A stretch of 64,000 nt of DNA, taken from an uncultured Flavobacteriaceae bacterium. GTDB taxonomy: Bacteria > Bacteroidota > Bacteroidia > Flavobacteriales > Flavobacteriaceae. This document shows, in pieces, positions 8,374-17,783 of this stretch; position 1 is the stretch's first letter, and each line of letters starts with the position of its first letter. The notes under the pieces were generated by a model, which had not been told where the DNA came from, searched no databases, and saw only the letters and a program-made list of their open reading frames with translations. Location: NCBI GenBank assembly GCA_947500525.1, contig CANMSH010000006.1:160339-224338 (forward strand). Direction: 5' to 3'. The position numbers were made by a program, and so were the translations under genes.

Positions 8374-10929
8374 TCAATTTCTTCTAGGAACATTGATTTG
8401 AGAACCAAAAAAGAGTGCGTTAAAAAACAATTTATTTGTACCAAACCATGAACCCCTAAAGTTAGGATTATCAGCAAAAAGCACTACCCGTCCGCTGCCT
8501 ATTGGACTTACAATCAACGAAGCAGATTTCTTAAGATAGGTATCCAAATTCTTCTTGGTAATAAATCCATCTATATGCGGATTCTTTGTATATGTTGCAA
8601 CCGTAGCGTATGGGTTTTTACTCGGTGCTAACCAAACATTACTATTTCGATATACAGGTAGTTTTTTTCTGTGATATCCAAAACCTAGCGGATTTGTTAC
8701 ATCTAAATCGACTTCAAAAATAGCGCCTCCTACACGTTCTCTTCCAATGTGCTCACCTGCATCACCGTAAGGTAGTCTCTTTACTTTTTTTGATGAATCT
8801 TTAGGCTTCTTAATTAGTTTTTCATTTACTATTTTTTTATTCACAGCCCATGCAGTCGCTTGCCTCGTTGTAATTAATGTATTCCCTCTGGCAACCCAAT
8901 CTTTAATTTTCTTACGCTTTAAACTGTCTAGCTCATTATAACCTCCCGACACTAAAATCAAAGTATTGTAACGATTCAAATCTATTCTATTAAAAATTCG
9001 TAAAGGTGCCTTAGTTATGGGCATGTTTAACTTAGTGTCTAGTAAATGCCATACTTCACCTGCCTCGTATGAAGACACGCTATTACCAATAAGCATTAAC
9101 GGTTTTGGTTTTTCAAGCGGTCTAAAGTTCCAGCTTCCTAAGTCAATACCTTGTTCGCTAAAACCTGTATTAACGTCATAAATACTTACTTGATGCTTCT
9201 TTGACGAACTCTTCAGCAATTTATACAATGCTTCTGGGTTCTTTTTCTGTGTACTTACTGGAATTAACAAGGTACCTCTGCCAAAATTATTTCCACCAAT
9301 CGCAAAGGGCTTCATACTCGATTTTAGCTGTATTCCCTTTTGTTGTAAATCATATAACAAGCCTGCAGCATTATAATCATCCCAAGGAATTAAATAAGCA
9401 TACGTGGATTTTTGTACCTCATTTATCTGAACAAAATCTTTAGTATCAATTACCCTTGCTCCTCTTTTAACCGTCTTACTTACTTTCTGATATGGCATAT
9501 TATAAAAATTCGCCACCGACCATGCCGAAGCATCATAATATACACTATCTCTATATTGACTATACGTCTCAAACATAGTTTGTACCATTCGGTACTGCTT
9601 TTGTTTGGTGGGTACTAAAAATGCCTTTCCTTTTTTGAAGGGCATGCCCTTTAATCGTAGTGATGTATCTAAATTATACACCTCTATTTTATGTAATAAT
9701 AAAAAGTCTACAAACCTTTTCATTCTATTTTGATCATGTGGATCACCAAATACATAACCCTTTATAGCGCTTTTATCTGCTTTGGCTATTGCTGATGTAA
9801 AAAATCTTCGTTCATATTCATGCAAATAGTTTTTATTGGCGACAGCCGCTTTTATAGTAGCAAAACTCGATACATATTGATTTCTAATGGTAAATCTAAA
9901 CGACAACTCACCCGTTTCTGTCTCTTGTAAATGCCCTCGAGAACTTGCCTGTTCAAATAATAAGGCCAGCGCTCCTTGCAAGTCAGGATAGGAAGATCCA
10001 TAACCAGGATAGGTACCATCGAAGGCTTCTTTGGTAAAATATAATGATCCTATGGCATTGAGATCTTTGGTAAACTGTTTTGCAAATAAATCGTTTAAGG
10101 TTGTATAATTTTCCTTGGGCATTATCGGATCTTTTGACCCTATAGGTTTCATTGGTTCAAAAAAATACGTACTGTTAGTTCCCATCTCATGAAAATCGGT
10201 CACCACATTAGGATACCATTGATGGTACCAATTTAATTTTCCCTGACTTTCTGGATGCACTCCTAACAACCAATCTCTATTTAAGTCAAACCAATAATGG
10301 TTCGTACGACCATTGGGGTTCGGCTCGTTGTGTTCAATATCATATCTATCGGATACTAAAGGAGTACCTCGTCTCGTATTTGCCCAATGTGTATGGCGAT
10401 CACGTCCATCAGGATTAATGGTTGGATCAACAAAAACCACAGCATTGTCTAGATAAGAACGCACTGTTTCATTCTTAGAAGCTATCAGCGTATAGGCAGT
10501 CAACATTGCCGCTTCGGTACTCGATGGTTCATTACCGTGCACATTATAGGCAAGATTAATAAACACTGGAAGTTCATCTACTTTTGGTAACGGTTTATCT
10601 ATATCTACCAATTCTAAATGCTGTTGGCGAATATTTTCTAAATTTTTGATATTCGCAGCATTTGAAATATTTAGAATTACTAATTCACGTTGCTCATGGG
10701 TTTTACCATAAACAGTCAACGTTGCTTTATCAGATAAAGAAGCTAATGTTCTAAAATAAGCTACCACACGGTCATGGCGCGTATGATAATCTCCAATCTC
10801 ATAGCCTAAAAAAGCAGCCGGACTCGGTATTTTACCGTCAAAAGGACCTTGGTTTCCATAAAAATAATCTTGCGATAGTGCTGAGAAACTAAGGCACGAG
10901 AGCATTAAACATAAGAAGCTTCTTTTCAT
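8374..10929 (-). CDS. Secreted M14 zinc carboxypeptidase with amidotransferase-like C-terminal domain
   Basis: The protein has 851 residues and a signal peptide (to about residue 19, ALSQ). The M14 domain shows zinc ligands in NVHGNEPSSTEA (HxxE, ~128-131), the substrate motifs PTINPDGRDR and DLNRDW (~218), the third zinc ligand in DFHEMG (~244) and the catalytic Glu in FEQASSRG (~325). The C-terminal third (~600-851) has a PLMLIGNS...NTLILVSGGY...WVARGNTLITT...GRVVLFADNPNFRG pattern typical of a class I amidotransferase-like fold lacking the nucleophile. This large layout is common in Bacteroidota M14 peptidases. It probably trims extracellular or periplasmic peptides. Confidence 0.92.
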   Translation of the reverse strand: MKRSFLCLMLSCLSFSALSQDYFYGNQGPFDGKIPSPAAFLGYEIGDYHTRHDRVVAYFRTLASLSDKATLTVYGKTHEQRELVILNISNAANIKNLENIRQQHLELVDIDKPLPKVDELPVFINLAYNVHGNEPSSTEAAMLTAYTLIASKNETVRSYLDNAVVFVDPTINPDGRDRHTHWANTRRGTPLVSDRYDIEHNEPNPNGRTNHYWFDLNRDWLLGVHPESQGKLNWYHQWYPNVVTDFHEMGTNSTYFFEPMKPIGSKDPIMPKENYTTLNDLFAKQFTKDLNAIGSLYFTKEAFDGTYPGYGSSYPDLQGALALLFEQASSRGHLQETETGELSFRFTIRNQYVSSFATIKAAVANKNYLHEYERRFFTSAIAKADKSAIKGYVFGDPHDQNRMKRFVDFLLLHKIEVYNLDTSLRLKGMPFKKGKAFLVPTKQKQYRMVQTMFETYSQYRDSVYYDASAWSVANFYNMPYQKVSKTVKRGARVIDTKDFVQINEVQKSTYAYLIPWDDYNAAGLLYDLQQKGIQLKSSMKPFAIGGNNFGRGTLLIPVSTQKKNPEALYKLLKSSSKKHQVSIYDVNTGFSEQGIDLGSWNFRPLEKPKPLMLIGNSVSSYEAGEVWHLLDTKLNMPITKAPLRIFNRIDLNRYNTLILVSGGYNELDSLKRKKIKDWVARGNTLITTRQATAWAVNKKIVNEKLIKKPKDSSKKVKRLPYGDAGEHIGRERVGGAIFEVDLDVTNPLGFGYHRKKLPVYRNSNVWLAPSKNPYATVATYTKNPHIDGFITKKNLDTYLKKSASLIVSPIGSGRVVLFADNPNFRGSWFGTNKLFFNALFFGSQINVPRRN

Positions 10930-10981
10930 TGTAATTGAAGTTAGTTAAGCCCTAAAATTACGAAAAAGAATGGTAGCTATT

Positions 10982-11380
10982 CTATGAAACCATCAATTCG
11001 GTTCTCATACCATCATGTTTCTGTTTGATCCTATACATATATGAAAGGTTAATTTTTGAAATGATGTTTTTTTGAGCTTGAAAAAGCCTCATTCTAAGAC
11101 TCTCATAATTCGTATGACTTTCGATACGTTCACATGCCATAGATAATGAAATCGTATGCATTATCATGAATAGCAACTCATCAGGATCTTCTGTTGTTTC
11201 TCGAGATATTTGTTGACCATTCTCTGAAACTACCAAATGGTATTTTCGATCTGAAATTTCTACATGAGGTAATCCTGATTCTTTCGAATAACCAAAGGTT
11301 GGAATGAGATCTAATGGAGCATGCATGATAGTGGCAAATTCTCTTACTTTGCCTTCAATTTGGGGTAATGTTAATTCCAT
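10982..11380 (-). CDS. Imm63-like immunity protein (orphan)
   Basis: This 132-residue cytosolic protein has no signal peptide. The pattern LIPTFGYS...PHVEI...YHLVVSENGQ...ETTEDPDELLFMIM...SMACERI matches my memory of the Imm63 family of polymorphic-toxin immunity proteins. Its C-terminal helices (LRMRLFQAQKNIISKIN) also fit. Such proteins normally sit next to their toxin gene; here the neighbours are an M14 and an S41 peptidase and no toxin gene is adjacent. It may be an orphan defence against neighbours' toxins. The identification rests on motif memory, so a search is decisive. Confidence 0.65.
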   Translation of the reverse strand: MELTLPQIEGKVREFATIMHAPLDLIPTFGYSKESGLPHVEISDRKYHLVVSENGQQISRETTEDPDELLFMIMHTISLSMACERIESHTNYESLRMRLFQAQKNIISKINLSYMYRIKQKHDGMRTELMVS

Positions 11381-11485
11381 ATATTATAAATTAGCGACGT
11401 TTATATATCACCAAGTTACTTAAAAACTAGACATATAAAGATGAATAGTTTTTCAATTTTATTAACAAACCATTATTAAAAATAA

Positions 11486-11515
11486 AAAAAGAGTCGAATT
11501 TCTTCGACTCTTTTT
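11486..11515. terminator. Terminator downstream of the S41 protease gene
   Basis: The stem AAAAAGAGTCGAA (11486-11498) pairs perfectly with TTCGACTCTTTTT (11503-11515) around a 4-base loop, with T-runs on both strands. It lies 14 bp past the S41 stop. Confidence 0.88.
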
Positions 11516-11529
11516 AGTTGGTTGACATC

Positions 11530-13107
11530 TTATTTTTTAAGATCATTTAGAACCCATTCTAATTCAGGATCTTTATTGTTGACTCTATCATTTTGGGTTG
11601 GTATAACTTCAACATCGGGTTGCACACCGTACCCTTTTAAGTTTCTCTTATAAGGAGTTTCTAACACTAACAACCCAAAGTACATCTCAACTTTAGAATT
11701 TGGCAAAGTCACATCATAGGTGAAACCTGCCACCGTACTATTATACGCACCTCCCGTTTCTTCGCCAACAAGCGTAGCTCTCTTACTAGCTTGTAAATTT
11801 ACTGACAGTACAGATGATGCACTAAAAGAATGCCCATTAATTAAAACATATACCGGACCGCTATACTTTAGTGCTTTTGGCTTTTGTAGTTTGGTACTTT
11901 TAAACTTATAGTATTTTTTACCATTCTTTTTTCGCACTCTAAACAAATCTCTAAAGAAAAATATGGGTGTTGCAATTCCTTTACCAATAGCCATTCCAAA
12001 AGATGTTGAACGTCTCGACTGCAACGCCTTCAATGTAGGAAAACGAACATTTGTCTCTCCCTCTTCAATAAACTTAAATTCTTTATCAGCAAGGTACGAA
12101 TACAACTCATTGATTTCTTTCAATCTACCTCCAGGGTTATCACGTAAATCGATGACTAAGGCTTTTGATTTTGCCGAACCTATTTTCGTAAATGCCTCTT
12201 TATAAAATTCTTCAAAACCACCTGTACTGAAACCACGAATCTTCATATAAGCAACAGTACTGTCTGCAATAAACTCAAAGTTTCGCTTATACTGTTTCTT
12301 TAATTTTACATAACCATATTTGTAGTTATCCTTTACTTTTTTCTTAAACTTTAACTTGGCTAATTTTCGCTCAGCTTTGGTCAATTTTTTTGGTGATTTT
12401 TTAACCGAATCTTTCTTTACCTTACCAGGAATAGAGTCATGAGGTATACGTCTAAACATTTTCTTAAAAACACTATCGTTCTTTTTAAATGTCATTTCAA
12501 GACTGTCTAACCTACCTTTATCATTTGCATAATATCTTGGCAAGAACAAACCAACTCTTCTATTATAGAAAGTCGTATTATATCCATCTGACGAAAATCG
12601 TTTAGAATATTTTTTTACCAAATCGGCAACAAATTCGTCATTTACTTTTTCTACTTTGGCACCAACGAGGGTGCTATCTTTATCAACAGTACTTTTTACC
12701 CATATCGCATTATCTAAATACTCAAAATTTAAATTATTTAATTCGAATTTCTTTTTGTTACGGAGTCTTTTTTCTTTTTTGTCAAGCTTCTTAATTGGAG
12801 CTACAACACCTGCATGTCCTTGTCGTACATTAGTTACGGTTTCTGTTATTTTTTTATAGAAATCATGACTATTCATTGGTTTTACAATAGTCATTTTTAA
12901 ACTGTCAAACTTAGCATCTAATGTCTCCTTAGGCGTATATAGATAAAGTCTGGGGTGTAATTTTTGTAATTTTTGATAAGCCACATCAACATCTTCATGA
13001 AGACTTTCTACAGAATGTAAGGTGGCGATTTGTTGGTTGTATTTTTGTACGCTAGCACACGAAACAAATAATAATACGGTTACTATTAGCAATAGGGATT
13101 TTCTCAT
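11530..13107 (-). CDS. S41-family serine peptidase lipoprotein
   Basis: Starting at 13107 gives a good lipoprotein signal (MRKSLLLIV...LFVSCAS); a longer frame begins at 13158. The protein has about 525 residues with a helical N-terminal region, a lysine-rich middle, and an S41 (C-terminal processing/tricorn-like) core: VIDLRDNPGGRLKEI (substrate-binding strand), GPVYVLINGHSFSASS with the catalytic Ser near residue 428, and VGEETGGAYNSTV. There is no clear PDZ domain between the N-terminal region and the core, unlike classic CtpA. Outer-membrane or periplasmic peptidase; substrate unknown. It has its own terminator and appears to be monocistronic. Confidence 0.88.
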   Translation of the reverse strand: MRKSLLLIVTVLLFVSCASVQKYNQQIATLHSVESLHEDVDVAYQKLQKLHPRLYLYTPKETLDAKFDSLKMTIVKPMNSHDFYKKITETVTNVRQGHAGVVAPIKKLDKKEKRLRNKKKFELNNLNFEYLDNAIWVKSTVDKDSTLVGAKVEKVNDEFVADLVKKYSKRFSSDGYNTTFYNRRVGLFLPRYYANDKGRLDSLEMTFKKNDSVFKKMFRRIPHDSIPGKVKKDSVKKSPKKLTKAERKLAKLKFKKKVKDNYKYGYVKLKKQYKRNFEFIADSTVAYMKIRGFSTGGFEEFYKEAFTKIGSAKSKALVIDLRDNPGGRLKEINELYSYLADKEFKFIEEGETNVRFPTLKALQSRRSTSFGMAIGKGIATPIFFFRDLFRVRKKNGKKYYKFKSTKLQKPKALKYSGPVYVLINGHSFSASSVLSVNLQASKRATLVGEETGGAYNSTVAGFTYDVTLPNSKVEMYFGLLVLETPYKRNLKGYGVQPDVEVIPTQNDRVNNKDPELEWVLNDLKK

Positions 13108-13252
13108 GGGGCTGTTTTTAGATTTAGTAAAGCAAGGTATTATCATTTTTCGTGCCATTTTTTTAAGGGATCAAAAATAATACGATTGATCGTTTAAAAC
13201 AAAAAAGCCACACGTTTGACGAGTATTTTATTTTTATAATTGAAGAAAAAAA

Positions 13253-14383
13253 TTATCCCAATACCGAACTCAAGGTAAACATAGGTAGATACATTGCAAT
13301 GAGTATAATTGCAACAAAAGCACCAAGAAATACAATTATTAAGGGTTCTAATACCGTACTCAACATTTTAGATTTATACTGTATTTCTTCATTATACTGG
13401 GTGGTCAAGCGTTCAAAAATAAATTCATTTTGATTGGTCTCTTCGGCCACTTTTAATAAAGAAATCATCTTGTTGTCGAACACTTTGTGAGGTTTTAGGC
13501 TTTCACTCAAATTATCTCCAGATAGTATTCTTGATTCGGCGTCGGTCAATGCCACTTGTAACGGATGAAAATCGATCATTTTATTGGTTAATTTAATACT
13601 ATTTAGCACAGGCACTTTGGCTGTTGTCAACAAAGCTACTGCCTGCGTAAATTGACCTATATACATCTTTCGCATTAACTCACCAACAAATGGTATTCTT
13701 AGCAAAAATTTGGCACTGTATTTTTTATACCATACTTTTTTCGAGACTATCTTTCTAACAACAAATAGGGCGACTATTCCGATTGCAAAACTCCAAAAAT
13801 ACTCTTGAAACAAATTAGATGCTTTGACCACCATCTTCGTCAACCATGGTAATTCTACTTGATTTTGTTTAAAAATATCGGCAAACATCGGCACCACATA
13901 TCGTAGCATAAACAATACTGCTAAGGTTGCTGTGGTTAATACAACAATAGGATATGATAGTGCATTTAAAACTGTTCGGCGTTGCTCATTTTTTCTTCTA
14001 AAAAACAAACCCAATTCTTTTATTACTTTTTGTAAAGACCCTGTCTCTTCTCCAATCTTTAAAGAATAATATTCATACTCTGAAAAGTCTTTCACATTTT
14101 CTATACTATTGGATAGGCTTTTACCTGCAACTAAATCATTTACCATAGTGCCAAGCAATAGCTTGTCTTTCTCTTTCTTTTGTTCTTCTAATAATAGATT
14201 TAAACTCTCCTTTAGACTAATTCCGGCACTTAATAACACACTTAACTCTGTGTAAAAAGCTTCTTTTTTCTTGTTTGAAAATGAGTTTCCAAACAACGAA
14301 ATTTCAGTTTTTAACAAAGCATCAAGATCAAAATTTGATGTTGATTTTTCTCTTGGTTTTACCTTATCTAATTTAAAAGCCAT
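13253..14383 (-). CDS. T2SS/type IV pilus inner-membrane platform protein, GspF/PilC-like
   Basis: The protein has 376 residues and two T2SF domains. The first (FYTELSVLLSAGISLKESLNLL...YSLKIGEETGSLQKVIKELG) is followed by membrane helices (SYPIVVLTTATLAVLFMLRYVVPMF), and the second (QAVALLTTAKVPVLNSIKLT...ISLLKVAEETNQ) by a C-terminal helix. In the apparatus this platform couples the GspE ATPase to pseudopilus assembly. It is the last gene of the leftward secretion cluster, 2 bp after the pseudopilin gene. The matching ATPase gene is 25 kb away at 39244. Confidence 0.92.
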   Translation of the reverse strand: MAFKLDKVKPREKSTSNFDLDALLKTEISLFGNSFSNKKKEAFYTELSVLLSAGISLKESLNLLLEEQKKEKDKLLLGTMVNDLVAGKSLSNSIENVKDFSEYEYYSLKIGEETGSLQKVIKELGLFFRRKNEQRRTVLNALSYPIVVLTTATLAVLFMLRYVVPMFADIFKQNQVELPWLTKMVVKASNLFQEYFWSFAIGIVALFVVRKIVSKKVWYKKYSAKFLLRIPFVGELMRKMYIGQFTQAVALLTTAKVPVLNSIKLTNKMIDFHPLQVALTDAESRILSGDNLSESLKPHKVFDNKMISLLKVAEETNQNEFIFERLTTQYNEEIQYKSKMLSTVLEPLIIVFLGAFVAIILIAMYLPMFTLSSVLG

Positions 14384-14385
14384 TC

Positions 14386-14841
14386 TTAATTCATATAATG
14401 CGTAGCATCATTCTTTTTGAAAACAAACAATTTTTTATTTTTTATCTCTTTAGACAATTGAAGCTCCAAAGCATCAAAAGCACCTGAGGTCACTTCGATA
14501 CCATCTAGGAAAATCTTCTTCTTAATTACAGTAGTTCTAATGGTATCTATATTTCTTACAATATACTCATTTCGGAAATGATACACCACTGTATCTATTT
14601 CTGACGTACCCAAAATACGCTCGTTATTGTTATCATAAGTTAGGTTAAACTTATTAAAATCTCCCCATAAAGTTCGTTCTAACAAACGAATTTCGGTATC
14701 GGTATTATATATGTTTTGTACGTTTCTTATTTGGCCTTGAACCAAGCCCAACACTAAGATGGTAATTGTTATAATAATTCCCGAAATTACCAAAACAACT
14801 AACATCTCAGAGAGTGTAAATGCCTTTATTTTTTTATTCAC
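14386..14841 (-). CDS. Pseudopilin (GspJ/GspG-like)
   Basis: The N-terminus is a class III signal, KIKAFTLSEMLVVLVISGIIITITILVLGL: short basic leader, cleavage before Phe, Glu at +5 and a long hydrophobic helix. The -1 residue is Ala instead of the usual Gly. I chose GTG at 14841, which overlaps the previous stop (GGTGAATAA) and gives a 10-residue leader; longer upstream reading in this frame lies within the preceding gene. The mature part is about 140 residues. It should be processed by the peptidase encoded at 38798 and incorporated in a pseudopilus. Confidence 0.82.
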   Translation of the reverse strand: MNKKIKAFTLSEMLVVLVISGIIITITILVLGLVQGQIRNVQNIYNTDTEIRLLERTLWGDFNKFNLTYDNNNERILGTSEIDTVVYHFRNEYIVRNIDTIRTTVIKKKIFLDGIEVTSGAFDALELQLSKEIKNKKLFVFKKNDATHYMN

Positions 14842-15175
14842 CTGCACTATATTCAAGCTTTTGTGAAATACTTTTTTTTGTTTCTTTCTTAGTTGCTTCA
14901 AGGAGTACAAATGATACTTCTCTCTCTGTTTGTTGCCTCAATTGTATGTTCCAATTTTCAAAATCTTCTTGATACGGATATTTAATTTTGCTATTTATAT
15001 ACAAATAGTGAAGCTCATTCATTCTGTTTTGAACTCGACTGGTATTATTTTTTACTGATGATTCAAAAACGTTGTTCAAGGTTAATGAAGCTATGGTAAA
15101 AATAATGATAATGATGACCGAAGCTACCAAACTTTCAATCAAAGTGGCACCTTTCACTTTTTTACATTTCTTCAT
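14834..15175 (-). CDS. Pseudopilin (GspI-like)
   Basis: Starting at ATG 15175 gives MKKCKKVKGATLIES: an eight-residue basic leader, Gly at -1, Glu at +5 and a strongly hydrophobic helix (VASVIIIIIFTIASLTL). The product is about 113 residues, the size of a minor pseudopilin. The end overlaps the next pseudopilin start by 8 bp, suggesting translational coupling. A longer frame from 15214 would overlap the preceding gene and bury the signal. Confidence 0.8.
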   Translation of the reverse strand: MKKCKKVKGATLIESLVASVIIIIIFTIASLTLNNVFESSVKNNTSRVQNRMNELHYLYINSKIKYPYQEDFENWNIQLRQQTEREVSFVLLEATKKETKKSISQKLEYSAGE

Positions 15176-15201
15176 CAAAAAGAATTTGCGCAAAACCTGT
15201 A

Positions 15202-16479
15202 TTAATATAGCCATTTCGCAATATTTTTAGTGTTCTTTTCAAATAGCAATCCACTGTATTGAATTGGAAAATCAGCGCTCAAAATTTTACCATTATACAC
15301 ATGGTTTTGATAAATAGAACCGAACTGATTCGCAATAAATCCTTTGGTGAAAACACTACCAATAACAGTACCTTTCAACTCAACATTACCTTTGCAATAT
15401 ACTTCTCCGGTTACAAAAGCACTTTCTTCTAATACAATTTGAGGTTTATAGTTGTTCCTTTTGCTATCGGATAGATACGCAACCACTCCTTCTATTTTCG
15501 CACCAGCTTGAACTTCAACCTTACTAAATACATCATTTCTAGTATTCGGAGTTACCTCAGTATTAACTTCTTTATCATATACCGTTAATGAACTTGGGTA
15601 TATGAGTTTGCAATTTTTCCCAATTATAATTTCATCCGACGCAAATGCTTGAAAACTACCCTCAAAACCACTCACAATGTTAATTTTTGGAGCAACCAAA
15701 ATGACATCTTTAAGTATGGCATCATCATATACAGTAATTCTTGTGTTCGATTTTATGATAATGTTACCTATGAGTTCAACAGATTTGAGATCAATAGATA
15801 TATCGCTAAAAAAGGCTTGTGCAACTTCCCCAAATGAGTTTACAATTCGACTATCTTCTTTGAGTTCAAGCATAGTATTATTCTCAGATTGAATACTCCC
15901 TCTCGTTAGTTGTTTTAAATAGTGTCTATTTTCTAAAACAGGTAACTTATTTCTGCTAGGACCTACAGATCCATAAACAAGTTGCGAACCAGCATACGCA
16001 TTACCGGCAATAGTACCTCGTTTGACGCCTTGTTTTGGTAGTAAGGTCTTACCTTCAATACGGGTTGTTCCAACCAATACTAAGGGTTGATTATCATCTT
16101 GAAGATACAGCGCAGTCCGATCAGCGTTTAAACCACCCATTAATGCATGTTTAGTGACTGTTTCTTTTTTTATAGATGAAGTGGCCGAAATTAAATCGAA
16201 AATACCCCAGTTCTTTTTTAGGATCTTGGTATTCTCTAATTCATTATCTGAGAACCTTATATTGGTAACTTCGTTGTAAGGCATTGTACTTGTTTGAGCA
16301 TAATTAATGGCCAAGTTCGCTTGCTGAACAACTTTCGTGAAATTGGTCGCTTTGAGTTTAAAATGTTGCTGGGTATAGCTTAATGAAATAAATGCGAAAA
16401 CTAATAACGCAATCACCACAGCCACGAAAATCGTGTACTGTAAGGCTCCTGCTTTTACTTTTATTGGTTTGATTTGCAT
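15202..16479 (-). CDS. Membrane-anchored secretion-cluster protein, GspK/PilX position, with bactofilin-like beta region
   Basis: The protein has 425 residues with a single N-terminal hydrophobic helix (about 13-35) after a basic start (MQIKPIKVKAGALQ), resembling a pseudopilin but without Glu at +5, as in GspK. Residues ~230-400 form regular short beta repeats (IGNIIIKSNTRITVYDDA, AKIEGVVAYLSD, ESAFVTGEVYCKGNVELKG, TVIGSVFTKG) like a polymer-forming bactofilin or beta-helix. It sits where the pseudopilus-tip gene would be. I infer an apparatus role from context; no family is assigned with confidence. Confidence 0.65.
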   Translation of the reverse strand: MQIKPIKVKAGALQYTIFVAVVIALLVFAFISLSYTQQHFKLKATNFTKVVQQANLAINYAQTSTMPYNEVTNIRFSDNELENTKILKKNWGIFDLISATSSIKKETVTKHALMGGLNADRTALYLQDDNQPLVLVGTTRIEGKTLLPKQGVKRGTIAGNAYAGSQLVYGSVGPSRNKLPVLENRHYLKQLTRGSIQSENNTMLELKEDSRIVNSFGEVAQAFFSDISIDLKSVELIGNIIIKSNTRITVYDDAILKDVILVAPKINIVSGFEGSFQAFASDEIIIGKNCKLIYPSSLTVYDKEVNTEVTPNTRNDVFSKVEVQAGAKIEGVVAYLSDSKRNNYKPQIVLEESAFVTGEVYCKGNVELKGTVIGSVFTKGFIANQFGSIYQNHVYNGKILSADFPIQYSGLLFEKNTKNIAKWLY

Positions 16480-16546
16480 CTTCTTAAGGTAATGAATACT
16501 AAAAAAATAAACCCCTTTTCATTTTATATCCACGGTCGTAAACACA

Positions 16547-16580
16547 GGTTTCTCAATCGCTGTGCTCATTTCGAAATGAC
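16547..16580. repeat. Degenerate dispersed repeat, TTTCTC...CGAAATGACA type
   Basis: GGTTTCTC...TTTCGAAATGAC matches in pattern the copies at 29962-30003 and 30162-30205. It lies in the 111-bp spacer between the GspC-like gene and the GspK-position gene. Confidence 0.5.
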
Positions 16581-16590
16581 AACATCATTC

Positions 16591-17058
16591 TTATTTTTTT
16601 AGCTGAAATGTTTGCACTTGCTTTTCAAATTGCATCGTAACTTCTGTAGCATTTCCTTTTAGCAATTTCACCTCATTAAAAACAGCATTTTGTTTAAAAA
16701 GATATTGATTTCCATTTACTTGTATCAAAAACACTTTTTCATTTTTCCCTTTCGGAGAAATAATTCCTTTAAACACCACGTTTGGAAAAGGAGTTGTAGG
16801 TTTTTCGGGGGTAGGTTTTACCCTGCTCCTTTTTTTTGTTTTCTTTTTAAAAGTTCCTAAAAACGGATCTCTATAATCGGCGGCAATTGTGAATGATTCG
16901 GCTTGCTTAAATGACTTTGGTTTAAACTCAACTATTGTTTCACTTGTTGGTGTTGTATCAACAGACGGATTTAAACCAGCGACAATTTTATAAATGAGCA
17001 AGCCCCAAACTAGAACGACGGCAGGTGCTAGAATGTATATGTTTTTTTTGTTTTTCAA
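16591..17058 (-). CDS. GspC/PilP-like periplasmic connector of the secretion system
   Basis: This 155-residue protein has one N-terminal membrane helix (IYILAPAVVLVWGLLIYKIVAG). A periplasmic linker carries the motif YRDPFLG, typical of GspC/PilP-type proteins, then a lysine/proline-rich stretch and a small beta domain (VVFKGIISPKGKNEKVFLIQVNGNQYLFKQ). This domain would bridge the inner-membrane platform and the secretin. It is transcribed toward the pseudopilin genes. A REP-like palindrome lies between it and the upstream lipoprotein gene. Confidence 0.72.
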   Translation of the reverse strand: MKNKKNIYILAPAVVLVWGLLIYKIVAGLNPSVDTTPTSETIVEFKPKSFKQAESFTIAADYRDPFLGTFKKKTKKRSRVKPTPEKPTTPFPNVVFKGIISPKGKNEKVFLIQVNGNQYLFKQNAVFNEVKLLKGNATEVTMQFEKQVQTFQLKK

Positions 17059-17073
17059 TAGACTAAAAAATTA

Positions 17074-17113
17074 ACAGATTGCTTCTCCCGAGTGCTCGGG
17101 ATCGCAATGACGT
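17074..17113. repeat. REP-like palindrome (R1 family)
   Basis: ACAGATTGCTTCTCCCGA...TCGGGATCGCAATGACGTT has inner arms CCCGAG/CTCGGG and outer ends GATTGC/GCAATG. It occupies nearly all of the 60-bp spacer between two co-directional genes. Confidence 0.8.
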
Positions 17114-17118
17114 TTTCA

Positions 17119-17769
17119 TTACGGTTCCTGTACGGTTAAATTATACTCACTGTATGCTGTTGCACTAATGGCATTCATGGCTTTTACGCGCCATCTGTAT
17201 GTATTGGCTTCTAACGTTTGATTAAAGTTTACATCAGTAACTACCATATCTACAATCTGAGTATTGCCACTAGAAAAATCTGGTGTTGCAATTTGCAATC
17301 TATAATTCTCAGCTCCTGATACTGCATTCCAACCAAAAGAGATAGTTCCTGGCGCGACAGTTGCATCATCTTCTGGAGAAGACAATTGTACTGTATCATC
17401 AGATAGATCGTTCACAATACTAAATGAATTTGCTGTATATGGTGTTGCAAAGGCGGAATTCACACCTCTAATACGCCATTCGTAAGCTCCTGCCGTCAAA
17501 GTTTTTATAAAACTATTTGAGCTTACTGTTGAATCTAATACTATCTGTGTTGCTGCTGCAAAATTAGGCGTCGCAATTTGTAATTCATAGCCATCAGCAC
17601 CACTCAAACCTTGCCAGTTAAAAGACACTGCTCCATCGGCCAATTGCGCATTGTTTGTGGGTGCCAAAATTTGAATTGTATCGTTTGATATATTCTCAAC
17701 ATTTATGATTTCTTCACAAGAGAGTAACAGTATACTCACTATTAAAAAAACAACTCCTCTTCTTAACAT
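17119..17769 (-). CDS. Lipoprotein with two fibronectin-III-like domains
   Basis: This 216-residue protein has a lipobox ending LLLSC (Cys near 18). It contains two repeats of about 90 residues with the same pattern: TIQILAPTNNAQLADGAVSFNWQ / TVQLSSPEDDATVAPGTISFGWN, then GYELQIATPNF / NYRLQIATPDF, then AYEWRIRGVN / TYRWRVKAMN. These are Ig/FN3-like beta sandwiches, probably for contacts outside the cell. It precedes the GspC-like gene and has a promoter shared in sequence with the lipoprotein at 18605-19330. It may be part of the secretion cluster or only a neighbour. Confidence 0.75.
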   Translation of the reverse strand: MLRRGVVFLIVSILLLSCEEIINVENISNDTIQILAPTNNAQLADGAVSFNWQGLSGADGYELQIATPNFAAATQIVLDSTVSSNSFIKTLTAGAYEWRIRGVNSAFATPYTANSFSIVNDLSDDTVQLSSPEDDATVAPGTISFGWNAVSGAENYRLQIATPDFSSGNTQIVDMVVTDVNFNQTLEANTYRWRVKAMNAISATAYSEYNLTVQEP

Positions 17770-17783
17770 ATATTCAATTTAGA

